A stretch of 64,000 nucleotides of DNA from Stieleria varia. GTDB lineage: Bacteria; Planctomycetota; Planctomycetia; Pirellulales; Pirellulaceae. The notes under the pieces are model-generated. The model saw only the letters and a list, made by a program, of their open reading frames with translations. It had not been told where the DNA came from and did no database searches. Positions 46,701 through 50,650 of this stretch are shown in pieces. Numbering within the stretch: position 1 is the first letter of the stretch; each line of letters starts with the position of its first letter. The position numbers and the translations under genes were made by a program. The stretch lies in NCBI RefSeq assembly GCF_038443385.1, contig NZ_CP151726.1:2790001-2854000 (forward strand). The letters run 5' to 3'.

Positions 46701-47526
46701 CATCCAGTACCGCGACGGTGTTGGTGCCGGCTGCTCCGGTTTGGAATAAGACCTTGGTGTTTGTAAACGAAGGTGCTGTCAAACTCGCCGTCACCGTGAT
46801 CTGGCCATTGGGGACCGTCAGCACACCGCCCGCCGAATCGTCCTCGACAAACAGCGGATCCTCATTGAAATAAACCACCACCTCATTGCGGTTCTGGGAC
46901 AGCGAACCGTCCTCGTTTCGAATCACCGGTTGTGGAACGACCGATTCGACCAAAGCCCCCAACGCCAACTTGAAATTGATCACCTCGCTGCGACGCCCCG
47001 CTTGACGCGGCATCAACAACTCGCCGCCTGTGTTACGCAGTCCAACGATGCCCAGACCGGTGTCGTCAAATCCGAACACTTCCAGTCGGTAGTTGTCGTC
47101 AGGCAACGCGTCGGAGAATCGAATCTCGACCTCATTCTGCTTGACGTCATTGACCACGATCAGACCCGGCTCAATCACCACGTCGTCGTCGGCCGCCGAT
47201 CCGAATACTCCGTCCGGTCCGCTTCTGGTGATCCGAATCGCGTCCAACGATGCCTGCGAGATGATCTGGTCCTCGTCAAATCGCAACGTCAAAACACGCG
47301 GCGCGACATCGCGCACACTGCCGTCGATAATCAGATCGCCTTCGTTGGGCTGCACCCCAATCAATTGCGGACCGGCCAACAGTTGGCGACTTTCCAAAGA
47401 CTCCAGCAAATGCCGACGACGCTTCTTACGACTGGAATCACTCTTACGGGCGCGAGGGACGCTTGTGGGATGAGTCGGTTGCAGATTAGCCGATTGCGTC
47501 GTGCTCTTTCGCTTACGCGAGGTCAT
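28711..47526 (-). CDS. Giant multidomain surface protein (paralogue 3), 6271 residues, with GEVED, tandem Ig domains and dockerin
   Basis: An unbroken 18.8-kb frame. The start chosen is the ATG at 47526 because AAGG lies 8 nt upstream; a TTG five codons earlier is possible. A very basic N-terminus is followed by LLESLESRQLLAGP and no hydrophobic signal peptide is seen. The order is Big_5-type Ig domain, degenerate metzincin domain (AGIGFLLGLEQ at 725-735 in place of HExxHxxGxxH), PPC-like domain, beta-helix segments, a single RRLYR-type module, repeated PPC-like and jelly-roll-like stretches, and beta-helix again. A long module array, a GEVED domain (about 4775-5085), about five tandem-95 Ig-like domains with a three-module insert, a dockerin (6091-6163) and a 108-residue acidic tail complete it. 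It is first in a row of three paralogues on one strand. Likely an exported adhesive or scaffold protein; function not otherwise known. Confidence 0.93.
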   Translation of the reverse strand: MTSRKRKSTTQSANLQPTHPTSVPRARKSDSSRKKRRRHLLESLESRQLLAGPQLIGVQPNEGDLIIDGSVRDVAPRVLTLRFDEDQIISQASLDAIRITRSGPDGVFGSAADDDVVIEPGLIVVNDVKQNEVEIRFSDALPDDNYRLEVFGFDDTGLGIVGLRNTGGELLMPRQAGRRSEVINFKLALGALVESVVPQPVIRNEDGSLSQNRNEVVVYFNEDPLFVEDDSAGGVLTVPNGQITVTASLTAPSFTNTKVLFQTGAAGTNTVAVLDAAANAITVTRPATGTIGQVATAINSLTNFQASVTAGNSNAVFVPPGANSTFVIKGNPTLRSAENPRFYQLFFTQETVRTTDDLLFDPEEVVYDAATHTARLIFADDINNLPGVPLEGGTWRLRIGTAVGDGVTPIQNNQMEIILEPEPFAVRATAVTDFQQAGLQVRFAEKQIGENSSGRVIRFEDSSAGGVTARVDISGAIVFDFGGTAPEVIDLESAILANAAVDALIEIDWELNGVRRAGGNLPLPQSVIGSTGLVLQAAGDTLTTSLDIGIFGRDEAITSLILTESIDPQPFAIELPGGNDDPGHRELPEGIGGLLQHVNVDFGADSVNGVTEIPYNFQSIFDTSGPNSFLNQITQRQRLRIREALDLWASEIGVQFRETEDLGITFAVGDTATLQFMPGTTRASIPQLNATVRIDPTFTESAIVFSNQTDFGTAYGEDFTRKAVAGIGFLLGLEQAQDLPAQTVMALNGGFLNAGIDQLTGLEPVFPGNHDVLHGQYLHRPDSLDVDLYRFEVNLQDVDRVGTFTAETFAERLPDASSLDTTLTLFQEKSAFAETDFETGPDLALRFTSLLKGALGNNTRIDFLQSDRVAGDNAIRINRVFDANGDPIANALLIDIPRISGTITSVPAQDVVDAINADPFASSIMRAAVTFGNGATNISGATQPQPIIFRGGGLEMISRNDDYFSEDSRIVATLGEGVYYVGVAASGNDTYDPTLTQSGFGGRTQGKYGLQIKFEPQVDEVDVIRDLDSGRQDLPGTRLDGDGDGVPGGEHNFWFQTRPLNRILNFTDNGEAITPGQKLEVVAGTDVAGNPIIRTYELVPDGGTPTAGTVPVFYSDGTLGFPTPAGNIAAALQAAINSRSGETGVVVSRSLTGLIFTGERSIELSADWRGATAIGRNIFVDKTAGPNADGSLARPFNNIASTTVASAFNSTLDGDIVRIVGNGGLDGDLTTQEDNFSYKIGFADVGGQTLEDGRVMEVPKGVTTMIDAGAILKLRGSYIMVGSSTLQVDRSGGALQILGTPRLVGLSHSNQPVETTLVGNADNTIASYDDGSVIITSIRDRVADTAAAGTGNNAAAGDWGGIIYRRELDQFEGRRDLEDEGIFLQRINHAEIRYGGSSNVLIDSVQQLVNPIQIINMRPTLTFNEITQSADAAISASPDSFEETSYQSPRFQQAGAFTADYDRVGPDISNNLFLENSVNGLFIRISTTSTETPKKLTVAGRFDDIGVVHYLPENLVVAGQSGGTITDSFAPSLGLVSARELSGGTFQPGTYTYKLTFVDKDGFESLATPDNVPNQPATSFSFTVANANSTIEMTGLPLVELGGQYVSRRLYRADAGPNPVYRLVADLDASSAGFIDDGTISDGVLDLTRQGTRGRLDASLIVDPGLVMKLSGSRIELEPGTVMLAEGLTSNPVIFTSIQDDNYGAGGTFDTNNNFVDGAAREGSAGDWAGIYAGPTSTISLDHSVVSFAGGISLIEGGETYGFVPLQLQQALGRITNSRFEFNDSGQDGAGPSGRFGRLAAAPSTIFVRGAQPIIVGNTFVDNDGSNIDIDSDSLTAERRVDTGRQTGSIDRFAELDDNFGPLVRFNRYEDNDLPGLNQITGMEVRGGILTTESVWDDTDIVHLLFDTIEVGNFHSSGGLKLRSRPDESLVVKLIGSGTPNSSTIGTGFTATGTPDDAIDRIGGSISILGQPGAPVVLTSFLDDTVGAGLKPDGSQFTDNNGDGISSRPSPNDWRSVYLDQYSVDRNVAVIPEFELSTEVAPGLNGDVENAQFLGALASNLSASDEVLRLGFEVEGFLSGPTDVDTYSFTGKPGTEVWVDIDQTSFGLDTVIELLDENGQVLARSDNSSVEVANGSTVDVFDPRLDGVTTSLQARATEFSEFGVGGLYEDFGTTNVRDAGIHFVLTGNNADPNSRGTYFFRVRSGSVNPDDAAGGLTRGGYRFQVRLTENQEFPGSVVRYSDIRYANHGVHVSGLLGSSPFLGEAQENEATAGQAASNDRLDSPIVRVADTTPPGQRPQNLGNLTGNRADVISVGGSLDGFGDIDFYQFTVDFAGINGATRSTVFDIDYADGFNRPDTNISVFYDPDGEFNETLQPRLVLFGSASNIFDDQTSPNGENNELEKLLRGSIATGDPLIGPVTLPEGTYYVAVTADGLEPLELSRAEVRREPVNSVRRIVEDRIDNAPFGTANGPQISDLFAPADIAAAGFTTALDGLPGHGQPIHFDGSSTVAFAATGRFSETAVAFGDAPETFGLTVNADLSLLDYSVNDDSAIGGRFAFDPLSGAFISENTSTTIPHVTIQGTLRDLPGTGCIDCADFYEIVVSEDGSRVILDVDGAQNGLQGLDNDDDSTPFNPDFNAADTDLVVIRQDPGGLGWQFLGAGVGSSRFNNSNVSDGRLGSSSVDDPFFDQILAAGTYAVGVLHTSATFDLNNGFPVVGNPTTTMLTADYDLHVSIENQLLPPSASANSVLQFDRLNNFATGTLTSQPFDLVGYAASDLPTSYFNYRYDPVIGDTVSARIFSDQDMTGISLSGQLISNDIWNQIRTDLSAFAGHTGIRFEFTYNPSAQLASTEIGLMLDDFIVGFAERGETVFNTRGDEDRFVGFASGGTGEYQLEMRPGTEYATPSVFGGLQLNDDYDTNDRHSQSVTLYAPAGSQLSDGDTFVLGDGASNQVFEFTTTPGSVGFGNTAVLFSATDTPAQIAQAIRTALTQQTSIAIEAASSSGNDTGTLTDGRLALSGSARGTFLSIDSLGGAPDTSLPLSVDADGHLLMPAVLHNGMGDLNYERTQGQIFIDANTISDVRGIGIWSEPGVRDTDPEDQRYLQTGFFDPINVNSGTPNPFLELPPVGNTYPGGVRNLPTLNDSVLGGLTPGVVISNNTIDQAGYAGIKVDGETAPWEIDTEDLVNTLMDDGALLTIDAGGTRVVFEFEEINGAGPAFGGTNTPGGNGVADGNVPIYYREFTATVYNGRAFESSSHELSTAIAQAIQGSILVTNGLVELVDVSVGPSMYQRDNGLAFLGQGWMGSPDTAVYIQGASQIYYTPLRSSGISRITQVPVYEAPQPFARIVNNTIYGSDGRESLFPELPPATGTDSDDLIATAIDTNVGPSHRGPYVANAQIGDNAGPLGMGADVDFYRVELGLGDRLIVDIDTLDADPANGIVEGADTVVRIYNEQGVLQEFLDANGTLVTLSDQATAPNYLDPAFSAFNETIVDAVNTRDPFIDFTALAKGSYYVAVSSVGNSDYDPNALSGRTDVTVGTGDYTISMEAYAPRTHVIGVETGNATGARGTDVSGSIFRVTQIPDFGPNALVNNGFNYITYEILSGNAAPTVDANGNNIADLFITLNDNDHLPDIMREISGGINLAVVQGVTNTPLANHESLNGPGGISGPITRVRAQALGGIDGDNAGLNNLTRTGLPIRMVHRPSSATNGPTDFQRGFGHDRLTSGGNGTTEQYVFVENAAKIEILAGPLTLDPVAGRDTDQLINETGVMVAGGASPALLNNVFLNLHESVVVEETYNGGFNAGAPGFDNHVKPMEVVVVGNTFQHDEPLPTRIAVQVGAGITTGNNEPSNINGGADDFNQTALNNAVVLVNPQGDSFLPAPGSGVIDSAVNSLNERDAFANLKQSVGIPVSNILAPIRDVNGVLRADNPDFPNLGIGGIVFRDRGSTELADFVGPVAVAEVPRDNDAEGIDSDPTVSVINLSGGVYDEFRIQLRDNGDASDPFLGNSINDNTVVVPEIPGLRAAGANVTVFEDDQLLTEGIDYTFSYDETKNIITLTPLAGIWQSDRAYRIELNNADRTVLIAPDAREVIDGDQLEITDSAGGRVVFEFESGFQLRFPDPLTLTVPQVGTNQGGLIDGGIFQVNDGSGSPVVFEFNSDTAKLPDSVEVRLPAGNTPIDDADLAPFLNQIAQNIADAIDGEVQAGRLDLDVRVDGATVILGSERGATVDTVTSGLLQDVQSLAISVPAAGAGVGGVVAGQTFVLDNGTRAATFEIVDRNLPALGNIGIDIAQQIPGQFLTADEVARAIQTAIAQSPLGLSPTIEGTSVYLALPVNGSATAAPGPLSIVGLSRTPADGDAIQFTPADGSAQVIFELNRTDEPDVNGGTMDDGVAASNIAINFNRATTADELALLTQGAIRSRSIAGIDPNEVQTASGGILTVGGQQGLGLAVIGSSIDVVGSPDVTGPTTVEVFGPLLLKVPLVGGGGLNDGEQLTITDAGGNPFVFEFDSNGVVFTPGATAIPFNQFDDVDTLSTAIETAINAAPLGITATYLGNGDLSLGRIASDRVTSTSVLLTTERGIVFDQEILTIRQGNVVVNFEFDSVAGGGGVNQGNVPVPFQPGSTTGDVAVSLAAAIRNNLNGLVLSPVAELDDLGVPTGVVALNDLPGTAVNVTQAPTLLVSGVPGGAIPVRISPSFTTTEVKRALLAAIGRVNEGSDFPVSTLTARDRGGSTLFVENGAIFNGPVSNFFLPAIRDDQGNALEANREDATTQFTILMPTVSLDYGDAPDPVGGVPGRYPTLLEDNGARHVVGGTARLGATIDGESNALASVGAKGDDVTIDISGTGASFDARLDPVVDGRATIRIARNLNVPLLTDGDTVTVDLGATQATLELDLNGRFDEDNFAIRPQDFLANPSDPITIDAVAAAIVAAINESPLAPADVTIFGDTVIISSDDEDGVSFVSDVNPNGLLNKALTLPITVTGNGVLQGWIDYNADGDWDDPGEAILFYPSGSDRVADRASASTEVVLTSNNSSNPVTFYTFVPESTPEPLQTTTTYARFRISESGGLAPTGLALSGEVEDYALLTVPGRPPTLNDGNAIRSYTVEEDRVLNVLDVQGNLTPLTTNDDGLLAGVTDPDGQSVRVFSGDVGQQFIRDAAGNILADLNVAVDGTFTFDSVQDLNGPVTFSIRVTDTNPANPLTELVNSRPITVTVNITPANDKPLTSQQDVITTRTIDEDIVQIFTAQELILDQGYVPGPSNEVGQPLIFESGGSDIRGPFRTDQGGFLELVRASNFSYSDRTLTVPSGATLMDGQVIVVTGIDGEELVVEFSISGNPSTAADVVVPFTTADTAETIAARLGQELGVFDAGGVVAADKIIFRGITSLETESLAPTVVAGLTVRVPAGNTLQDGESVLLRTATGVIKLEFDSDGNSAGDSDVVVPFTTADTAETIAASAKALLDARGVRVRVPNNLNVAGDADRLVFYDVITAEVVSPVQTVAITPLGITVGAGISVADGETVLLTTPDGEVRVEFDSNAALTSNFNLRVPFTAADTAAEVTASLNNVLTNAGYRVEIAGAGDRLVFGVEPVDVQLELIRYTPPANFNGDQPDVFNYTVADVPPVGQISEVADKRGTVSITVNAVNDPPITLSDSYSAFENMPLTFPILTDITDGQGNVIQSAILSNDLPGPPDEVNAGQTISLFQPGVQFPATTFRGGSVSLENGALVYRPPGLYSGPDSFTYVVQDSEGATSTGQVFFNVGGTNDAPIFDGVNGMKVNGNPNDPVDTLVFQESKQDPEQTQYDLTTWFIDPENDAMTFTVTSSDPSILQVALAQETLSLTRQPFAFGDVNLIVTATDSTGLMTQQVISVTVENEEDAPSVRPGAPTVLTGTEDQVITTDLGAVFFDPDRTQLNYRVARIDSTVLSGSTQQINAQIALHPLLQSVTTVGNTLFVTPKANQFGTVEIEIAASDSLFTVTHTFTVTFTPVPDAPVALGDSYSIPIGSTLQILNPANGLLQNEVDPDGDSITVELIPGSGPTLGTLDLQADGTFVYTNVDGDVGDVDTFRYRPVDSTGLVGSEVVVSFTLTQSRYQNPIDNLRQDVNADGFITALDALRIINLLGREGSRNVPVSTLTTPPPDFYDTNGNGFVSAQDALDVINELAKRNGQGGREGEQVTASLLMATTTAIASPSNAFVPARNVESIFEQDSPDDELIVFNDGRDALLTAGLEINVAPANSVAETLQNDTGAVDDESVDEALTDLMDEMSVLGPYPF
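29038..29256 (-). other. Dockerin type I domain of giant protein 3
   Basis: Residues 6091-6163 contain two calcium loops, DVNADGFITALDAL and DTNGNGFVSAQDAL, each followed by a short helix (RIINLLG and DVINELAKR). It is closely similar to the dockerin of giant protein 2 and is likewise followed by a roughly 100-residue acidic tail. Confidence 0.88.
30770..31636 (-). repeat. Three-copy module array inside a tandem-95 domain of giant protein 3
   Basis: Three units begin VPSGATLMDGQ, VPAGNTLQDGES and VGAGISVADGET. Two of them share the identical segment DVVVPFTTADTAETIAA and the third has NLRVPFTAADTAAEV. They are placed between FLELVRASNFSYSD and VQLELIRYTPPANFNGDQ, that is, inside one Ig-like domain, as in giant protein 2. 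Confidence 0.75.
32270..33200 (-). other. GEVED domain of giant protein 3, with a nested module
   Basis: LDYGDAPDPVGG ... EDNGARHVV ... LGATIDGES opens it. DDEDGVSF, GWIDYNADGDWDDPGE and ALSGEVEDYALL follow in the canonical GEVED order. A unit with DGDTVTVDLG ... ATLELDLNG ... IDAVAAAIVAAI (about 32680-32920) is inserted before DEDGV, at the same place as in giant protein 2. Confidence 0.75.
33260..35300 (-). repeat. Long module array of giant protein 3
   Basis: About six to seven divergent units recur, with signatures such as EVIDGDQLEITDSAGG + VFEFESG, GLIDGGIFQVNDG + VFEFNSD, VVAGQTFVLDNG + ATFEIVD, and GLNDGEQLTITDAGG + FVFEFDSNG + DVDTLSTAIETAI. It corresponds in position to module array B of giant protein 2, but is longer. 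Confidence 0.7.
37520..38000 (-). other. Module inserted in a beta-helix segment of giant protein 3
   Basis: About 160 residues with MDDGALLTIDAGGTRVVFEFEE, NVPIYYREF and HELSTAIAQAIQG separate GVVISNNTIDQAGYAGIKVDG from ARIVNNTIYGS. Giant protein 2 reads GVVISNNVVSGSGSVGIDFGG with a short link to GRIVNNTVVNTG, so the module interrupts a continuous parallel-beta-helix run. Confidence 0.65.
45322..45354 (-). other. Degenerate metzincin motif (AGIGFLLGLEQ) of giant protein 3
   Basis: Residues 725-735 occupy the position of HELGHSIGLGH in giant protein 1. The three His are Ala, Phe and Glu, and the catalytic Glu is Gly, while the two Gly and the later TVM (Met-turn region) are kept. The fold is probably retained without zinc chemistry. 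Confidence 0.75.
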
Positions 47527-48077
47527 AGACCGAACCTTCAAGGCGGTGTCCGACCACTGACAATTCCTTGTCGACGTGATCGGACCGGTGAAATGGATGT
47601 GTTCTTAGGTCCAGCATTTGCATCCTGGGAAAAGATGCAGACTGGATAATTTAAGGAGGACCAAATGTGACGAGCTGTATTCCAGACGCCCGGTTGGGAC
47701 CCTGAACGTTCGGATACAGTCGACGAGTATAGTTAGGGGCAAAAAACCCGCAAACAACTTGATCTGCAGAGGACGCAATGCCCTTGCCAATCCGAGTTGC
47801 AAGCACCAGTTGTAACGGGCATGACGATGGTGGACAGATCGGCAGTCCTCCCTCACAGGAGAGGAGGACAGACCACCCCATCAGCCGGTACACCCTTTGA
47901 CGTGGTCGTTTGACGGCAATTTTCCCCGAAAGTTCCCTAGATTCCGCAAAGACGTACAGCAAGGGATTCGTTGGTAAATTCCCCCATTTGCCGCCCGCAA
48001 GCCCAATCTCAGCACTGACAGAACCCGACAACAAGCAAGTCACCCCTAAATCGGGCCGCCAAGCACTACGCGTCGCG
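47527..48077. other. Non-coding stretch upstream of giant gene 3
   Basis: No convincing gene is seen in these 551 bp between the oleA-like stop and the giant gene. It holds an imperfect GC-rich hairpin at 47845-47869 (GTCCTCC/GGAGGAC arms) and one ECF-type promoter candidate, listed separately. It would serve as a long leader for the giant gene if that promoter is used. Confidence 0.5.
47909..47936 (-). promoter_or_regulatory. Candidate ECF-sigma-type promoter upstream of giant gene 3
   Basis: The minus strand reads GGAACTT, 15 nt, GTCAAA, close to the sigma-E-like consensus GGAACTT-N15/16-GTCTAA. It is about 385 nt upstream of the ATG at 47526, so it would give a long 5' UTR. One such match could arise by chance; an ECF sigma gene is present at 55866-56750 but no link is shown. 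Confidence 0.3.
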
Positions 48078-49196
48078 TCAATCGCAAGCGTTTTCGACGT
48101 TGAGAGCGGAAGATGGAACGATTTCGTCGACATTGCCGACGACGAGGGTCCTCCCCCATGTAGCGGATAGCATCACGCTGTTGATCCCCGAACCGATCCC
48201 CAACATCGCCACTCGCTGGTCACACATCAGCTCGCCAGCGGCGGCCGCCCGTGCAACCGTCAGCGGCAGCGCTACCGAACCGGTGTTGCCCAATTGTGGG
48301 TACGAAACGCTGTCCCGATCCTCCGGCAAACCCATCGCAGCAAGCATTGCCGAGCGATGGCGTACCCCCACCTGGTGACAAATGGACCGGTCAATCTCCG
48401 GTCGCTGCCAGCCCGATTCCCGGATCAATTTTTCGAATCCCGCGACCCCGGTCGCGATCCCTTCGGCCATCAATTTCTCTGAATCCGTGTCCATCAAAGG
48501 CTGCATCCCGGCGCCCGCCGAGTCACTGTCACTGACGCACAAGTCATGAAAACGGGTGTTGGCTTCCGCGATCGCGGCATTCAGTGACGTCGCCGCGGGA
48601 GCGAGATCCCGATGGGTCAACAGCCACGCGCACGATCCCGAACCAATGGTCAGCGAGGCAAAGGCCCCTTTGACATTTCGGCGTGTGATCGACGGATCGG
48701 TATTGAGTGAGTGAATCGTTGACTCCAGCAGCGGACGGCTGTTCTCCGTGCCCACGACCACGCCCGCGCGAATCACACCGGCTTGGATCAAACTCGCAAT
48801 CTGCACCGCACCGTTGATCAACCCCAAACAAGCGTTGGAGACGTCGTACACCCAACAGTCCTGCGAAAGCCCCGCGCCGTGGTGCACACGAGAGGCCGTC
48901 GCAGGCTCCAAGAAATCCCGACACACGCTGGCGTGAATCAAGCATCCGATCTCACGACGTTGTATCCCCAACGCATCGATCGCGCGGTCGACACAACGAA
49001 TGCTCGGACCGCTGGGCACCGTCCCCGGTTGCCAAACGCGTCGCTCTGCAATCCCGCTCATCAATTCCAAACGCCCCTCGGGCAATTTCAATCGTTGATA
49101 CAGCGGCTGCAAGCGACGTTCGATCTCATCGCTAGACCAAGTCTCTGCGGGCAACTCCGCACCGATGGCGGCCAAGACTACGTTTTCAAATCTCAA
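48078..49196 (-). CDS. oleA: OleA-like thiolase (3-oxoacyl-ACP synthase III family)
   Basis: 372 residues with the OleA/KAS III layout. OleA enzymes condense two fatty acyl-CoA molecules head-to-head to a beta-keto acid, the first step of long-chain olefin synthesis. Visible here are IERRLQPLYQRL near residue 25, SVCRDFLEPATAS with Glu97, the nucleophile Cys123 in NACLGLINGA, His274 in CHQVGVRH, Asn304 in LGNTGSVALP and a C-terminal MLGIGSGINSVML, all matching OleA better than FabH. The start chosen is a TTG at 49196 because GAGGT lies 7 nt upstream and LRFENVV aligns with the OleA N-terminus; a TTG 18 codons earlier also opens the frame. No oleB, oleC or oleD lies next to it. A housekeeping or other acyl-condensing KAS III-like role remains possible. 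Confidence 0.8.
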   Translation of the reverse strand: MRFENVVLAAIGAELPAETWSSDEIERRLQPLYQRLKLPEGRLELMSGIAERRVWQPGTVPSGPSIRCVDRAIDALGIQRREIGCLIHASVCRDFLEPATASRVHHGAGLSQDCWVYDVSNACLGLINGAVQIASLIQAGVIRAGVVVGTENSRPLLESTIHSLNTDPSITRRNVKGAFASLTIGSGSCAWLLTHRDLAPAATSLNAAIAEANTRFHDLCVSDSDSAGAGMQPLMDTDSEKLMAEGIATGVAGFEKLIRESGWQRPEIDRSICHQVGVRHRSAMLAAMGLPEDRDSVSYPQLGNTGSVALPLTVARAAAAGELMCDQRVAMLGIGSGINSVMLSATWGRTLVVGNVDEIVPSSALNVENACD

Positions 49197-49903
49197 TGCA
49201 CTGACCTCGGTCGCAGAAATTCGAGACAGAATAAAACTGTCCCTGCTCAACGGACGGCATAAAATGGTGAACCAGCGGGTTGCGACGCCTGATTATCCTG
49301 ATTTTCAAGCGATTCGCGTTTGGTCGCCGCGTTTGGTCGCCGCGTTTGGTCGCCGGACGGCAAGTCGTCGTTATTTCGTACGCATCATATCCAACGCATC
49401 ACGCTTGCGTAACCGCGTTCTCGCGACTCATCTCGCGTGCTTGCTATCAAAAAAAGCTCCTTGCTATCACTGCCTGTCGTAGACATCGGGTCGATCATCA
49501 CAATCTGTAGAATTCATTTGGAATTCACGGGAGCGGTCGCTAATTTTCCCGCACCTCACGGGGATTCGCAGCGTCGCGTTTCTCCACCGACACCGTCATC
49601 AGGTCAGGGAACCAGCCTAGCGTTACAGCAACGGATGCTTTGACCTATGCACCAGCGGCAGCTTGCTCGCTCGTGTCCAGTGAGATGGCGGTGACGATCG
49701 GTCGCCCTCTCTGCGCCAAAGCTTCTCAGACTGTCCACTGCTCGGACTTGCTTTTTGGCCTCTTGGATTCATTACGTTTTCGCCAGCGGAACGGTTTCAC
49801 TGATCTCATGGGTTCAGCGTGACCATGGCGACGTTGTCGGCAGATGCAGTACGACTTTGCATCTGACAGAACTTGCCCAGTGACTTCGAATAGGACCTGT
49901 CGA
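49197..49903. other. Non-coding divergent intergenic region
   Basis: These 707 bp lie between the divergent oleA-like and peptidase C26 genes. Only short implausible reading frames are seen. It contains the triple 13-bp repeat at 49315-49353; the promoters of both flanking genes should lie here but none could be assigned. Confidence 0.5.
49315..49353. repeat. Three perfect tandem copies of CGCGTTTGGTCGC
   Basis: Three exact head-to-tail 13-bp units at 49315-49327, 49328-49340 and 49341-49353, about 120 bp upstream of the TTG of the oleA-like gene. It may be a slippage product or clustered binding sites. Confidence 0.85.
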
Positions 49904-50650
49904 ATGAGCAAACCGATCATCGGAATCAATTGCGATTACAAGCCCGTTGCACGCAACACTCCAGCATTTGCGTATCTGGCCGCCGGTTACTTTCAGTCCA
50001 TCTACAACGCAGGAGGCATTCCGTTGGTCGTCCCACCGATGGACGACCCTGAGTCGATCAAACAAGCGTTGGATCATGTCAACGGTTTCGTCATGATCGG
50101 CGGCGGTGACCTGGATCCACGAAACGACGGATTCATGCTGCACCCAAGTGTTCGTCCGATGGACCCCAAACGCGAAACAAGCGACCGCCTGCTGATCGCC
50201 GAGATCGCCGAGCGACGTATGCCGATCCTGGGAATCGGCTGCGGAATGCAATTGCTGAACATCCAAGAGGGCGGCAACCTTTTCTTGCACATCAAGGAAG
50301 ACCTGCCCAACGCCGTGCCACACATGGACCCCCATGACCCCAACCATCGCCACACCCTCGAAGTCGAAAGCGACTCGCTGGTCGGTCGCGTTTTCGGCGA
50401 TGGCGAAATCCGTGTCAGCAGTCGTCACCACATGGCGATCGACGAAGTCGCTCCGGGTTTCCGCGTTACCGCACGCTGCCCCGATGGTGTGATCGAAGCC
50501 ATCGAGAGCGAAATGATGGACTGGTTCGCGATCGGCACCCAATTCCATCCCGAATGCGCCGCCGCCTCGGCTCTCGACATGCGGATCTTTGAAGAATTCG
50601 TCGACGGTGTTCGGCTCCACGCCGAACAAGACCTGCGACTGGTCGCCTGA
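49904..50650 (+). CDS. Peptidase C26-type class I glutamine amidotransferase-like protein with displaced cysteine
   Basis: 248 residues, resembling the gamma-glutamyl-GABA hydrolase (PuuD) family, which cleaves gamma-glutamyl amides through a Cys-His-Glu triad. Seen are PIIGINCDY near the N-terminus, GGGDLDP at 66-72, LGIGCGMQLLN around 109-119, SSRHHM and GTQFHPE carrying the triad His and Glu. The family nucleophile elbow is G-I-C-x-G-x-Q. Here the codons are ATC GGC TGC GGA, giving I-G-C-G, so the normal Cys position (112) is Gly and a Cys is one residue later (113). Activity is therefore uncertain. The start ATG at 49904 is chosen because AGGA lies 8 nt upstream; the frame is open 20 codons further but without family similarity. 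It stands alone. Confidence 0.85.
   Translation: MSKPIIGINCDYKPVARNTPAFAYLAAGYFQSIYNAGGIPLVVPPMDDPESIKQALDHVNGFVMIGGGDLDPRNDGFMLHPSVRPMDPKRETSDRLLIAEIAERRMPILGIGCGMQLLNIQEGGNLFLHIKEDLPNAVPHMDPHDPNHRHTLEVESDSLVGRVFGDGEIRVSSRHHMAIDEVAPGFRVTARCPDGVIEAIESEMMDWFAIGTQFHPECAAASALDMRIFEEFVDGVRLHAEQDLRLVA

Noticed and set aside
47651-48133. A 160-codon minus-strand frame between the oleA-like gene and giant gene 3
   Set aside because: It overlaps the end of the oleA-like gene in another frame, has no Shine-Dalgarno and no domain-like pattern.
49844-49903. A 20-codon N-terminal extension of the peptidase C26-type protein
   Set aside because: The family starts at about MSKPIIGIN; the ATG at 49904 has its own ribosome-binding site.
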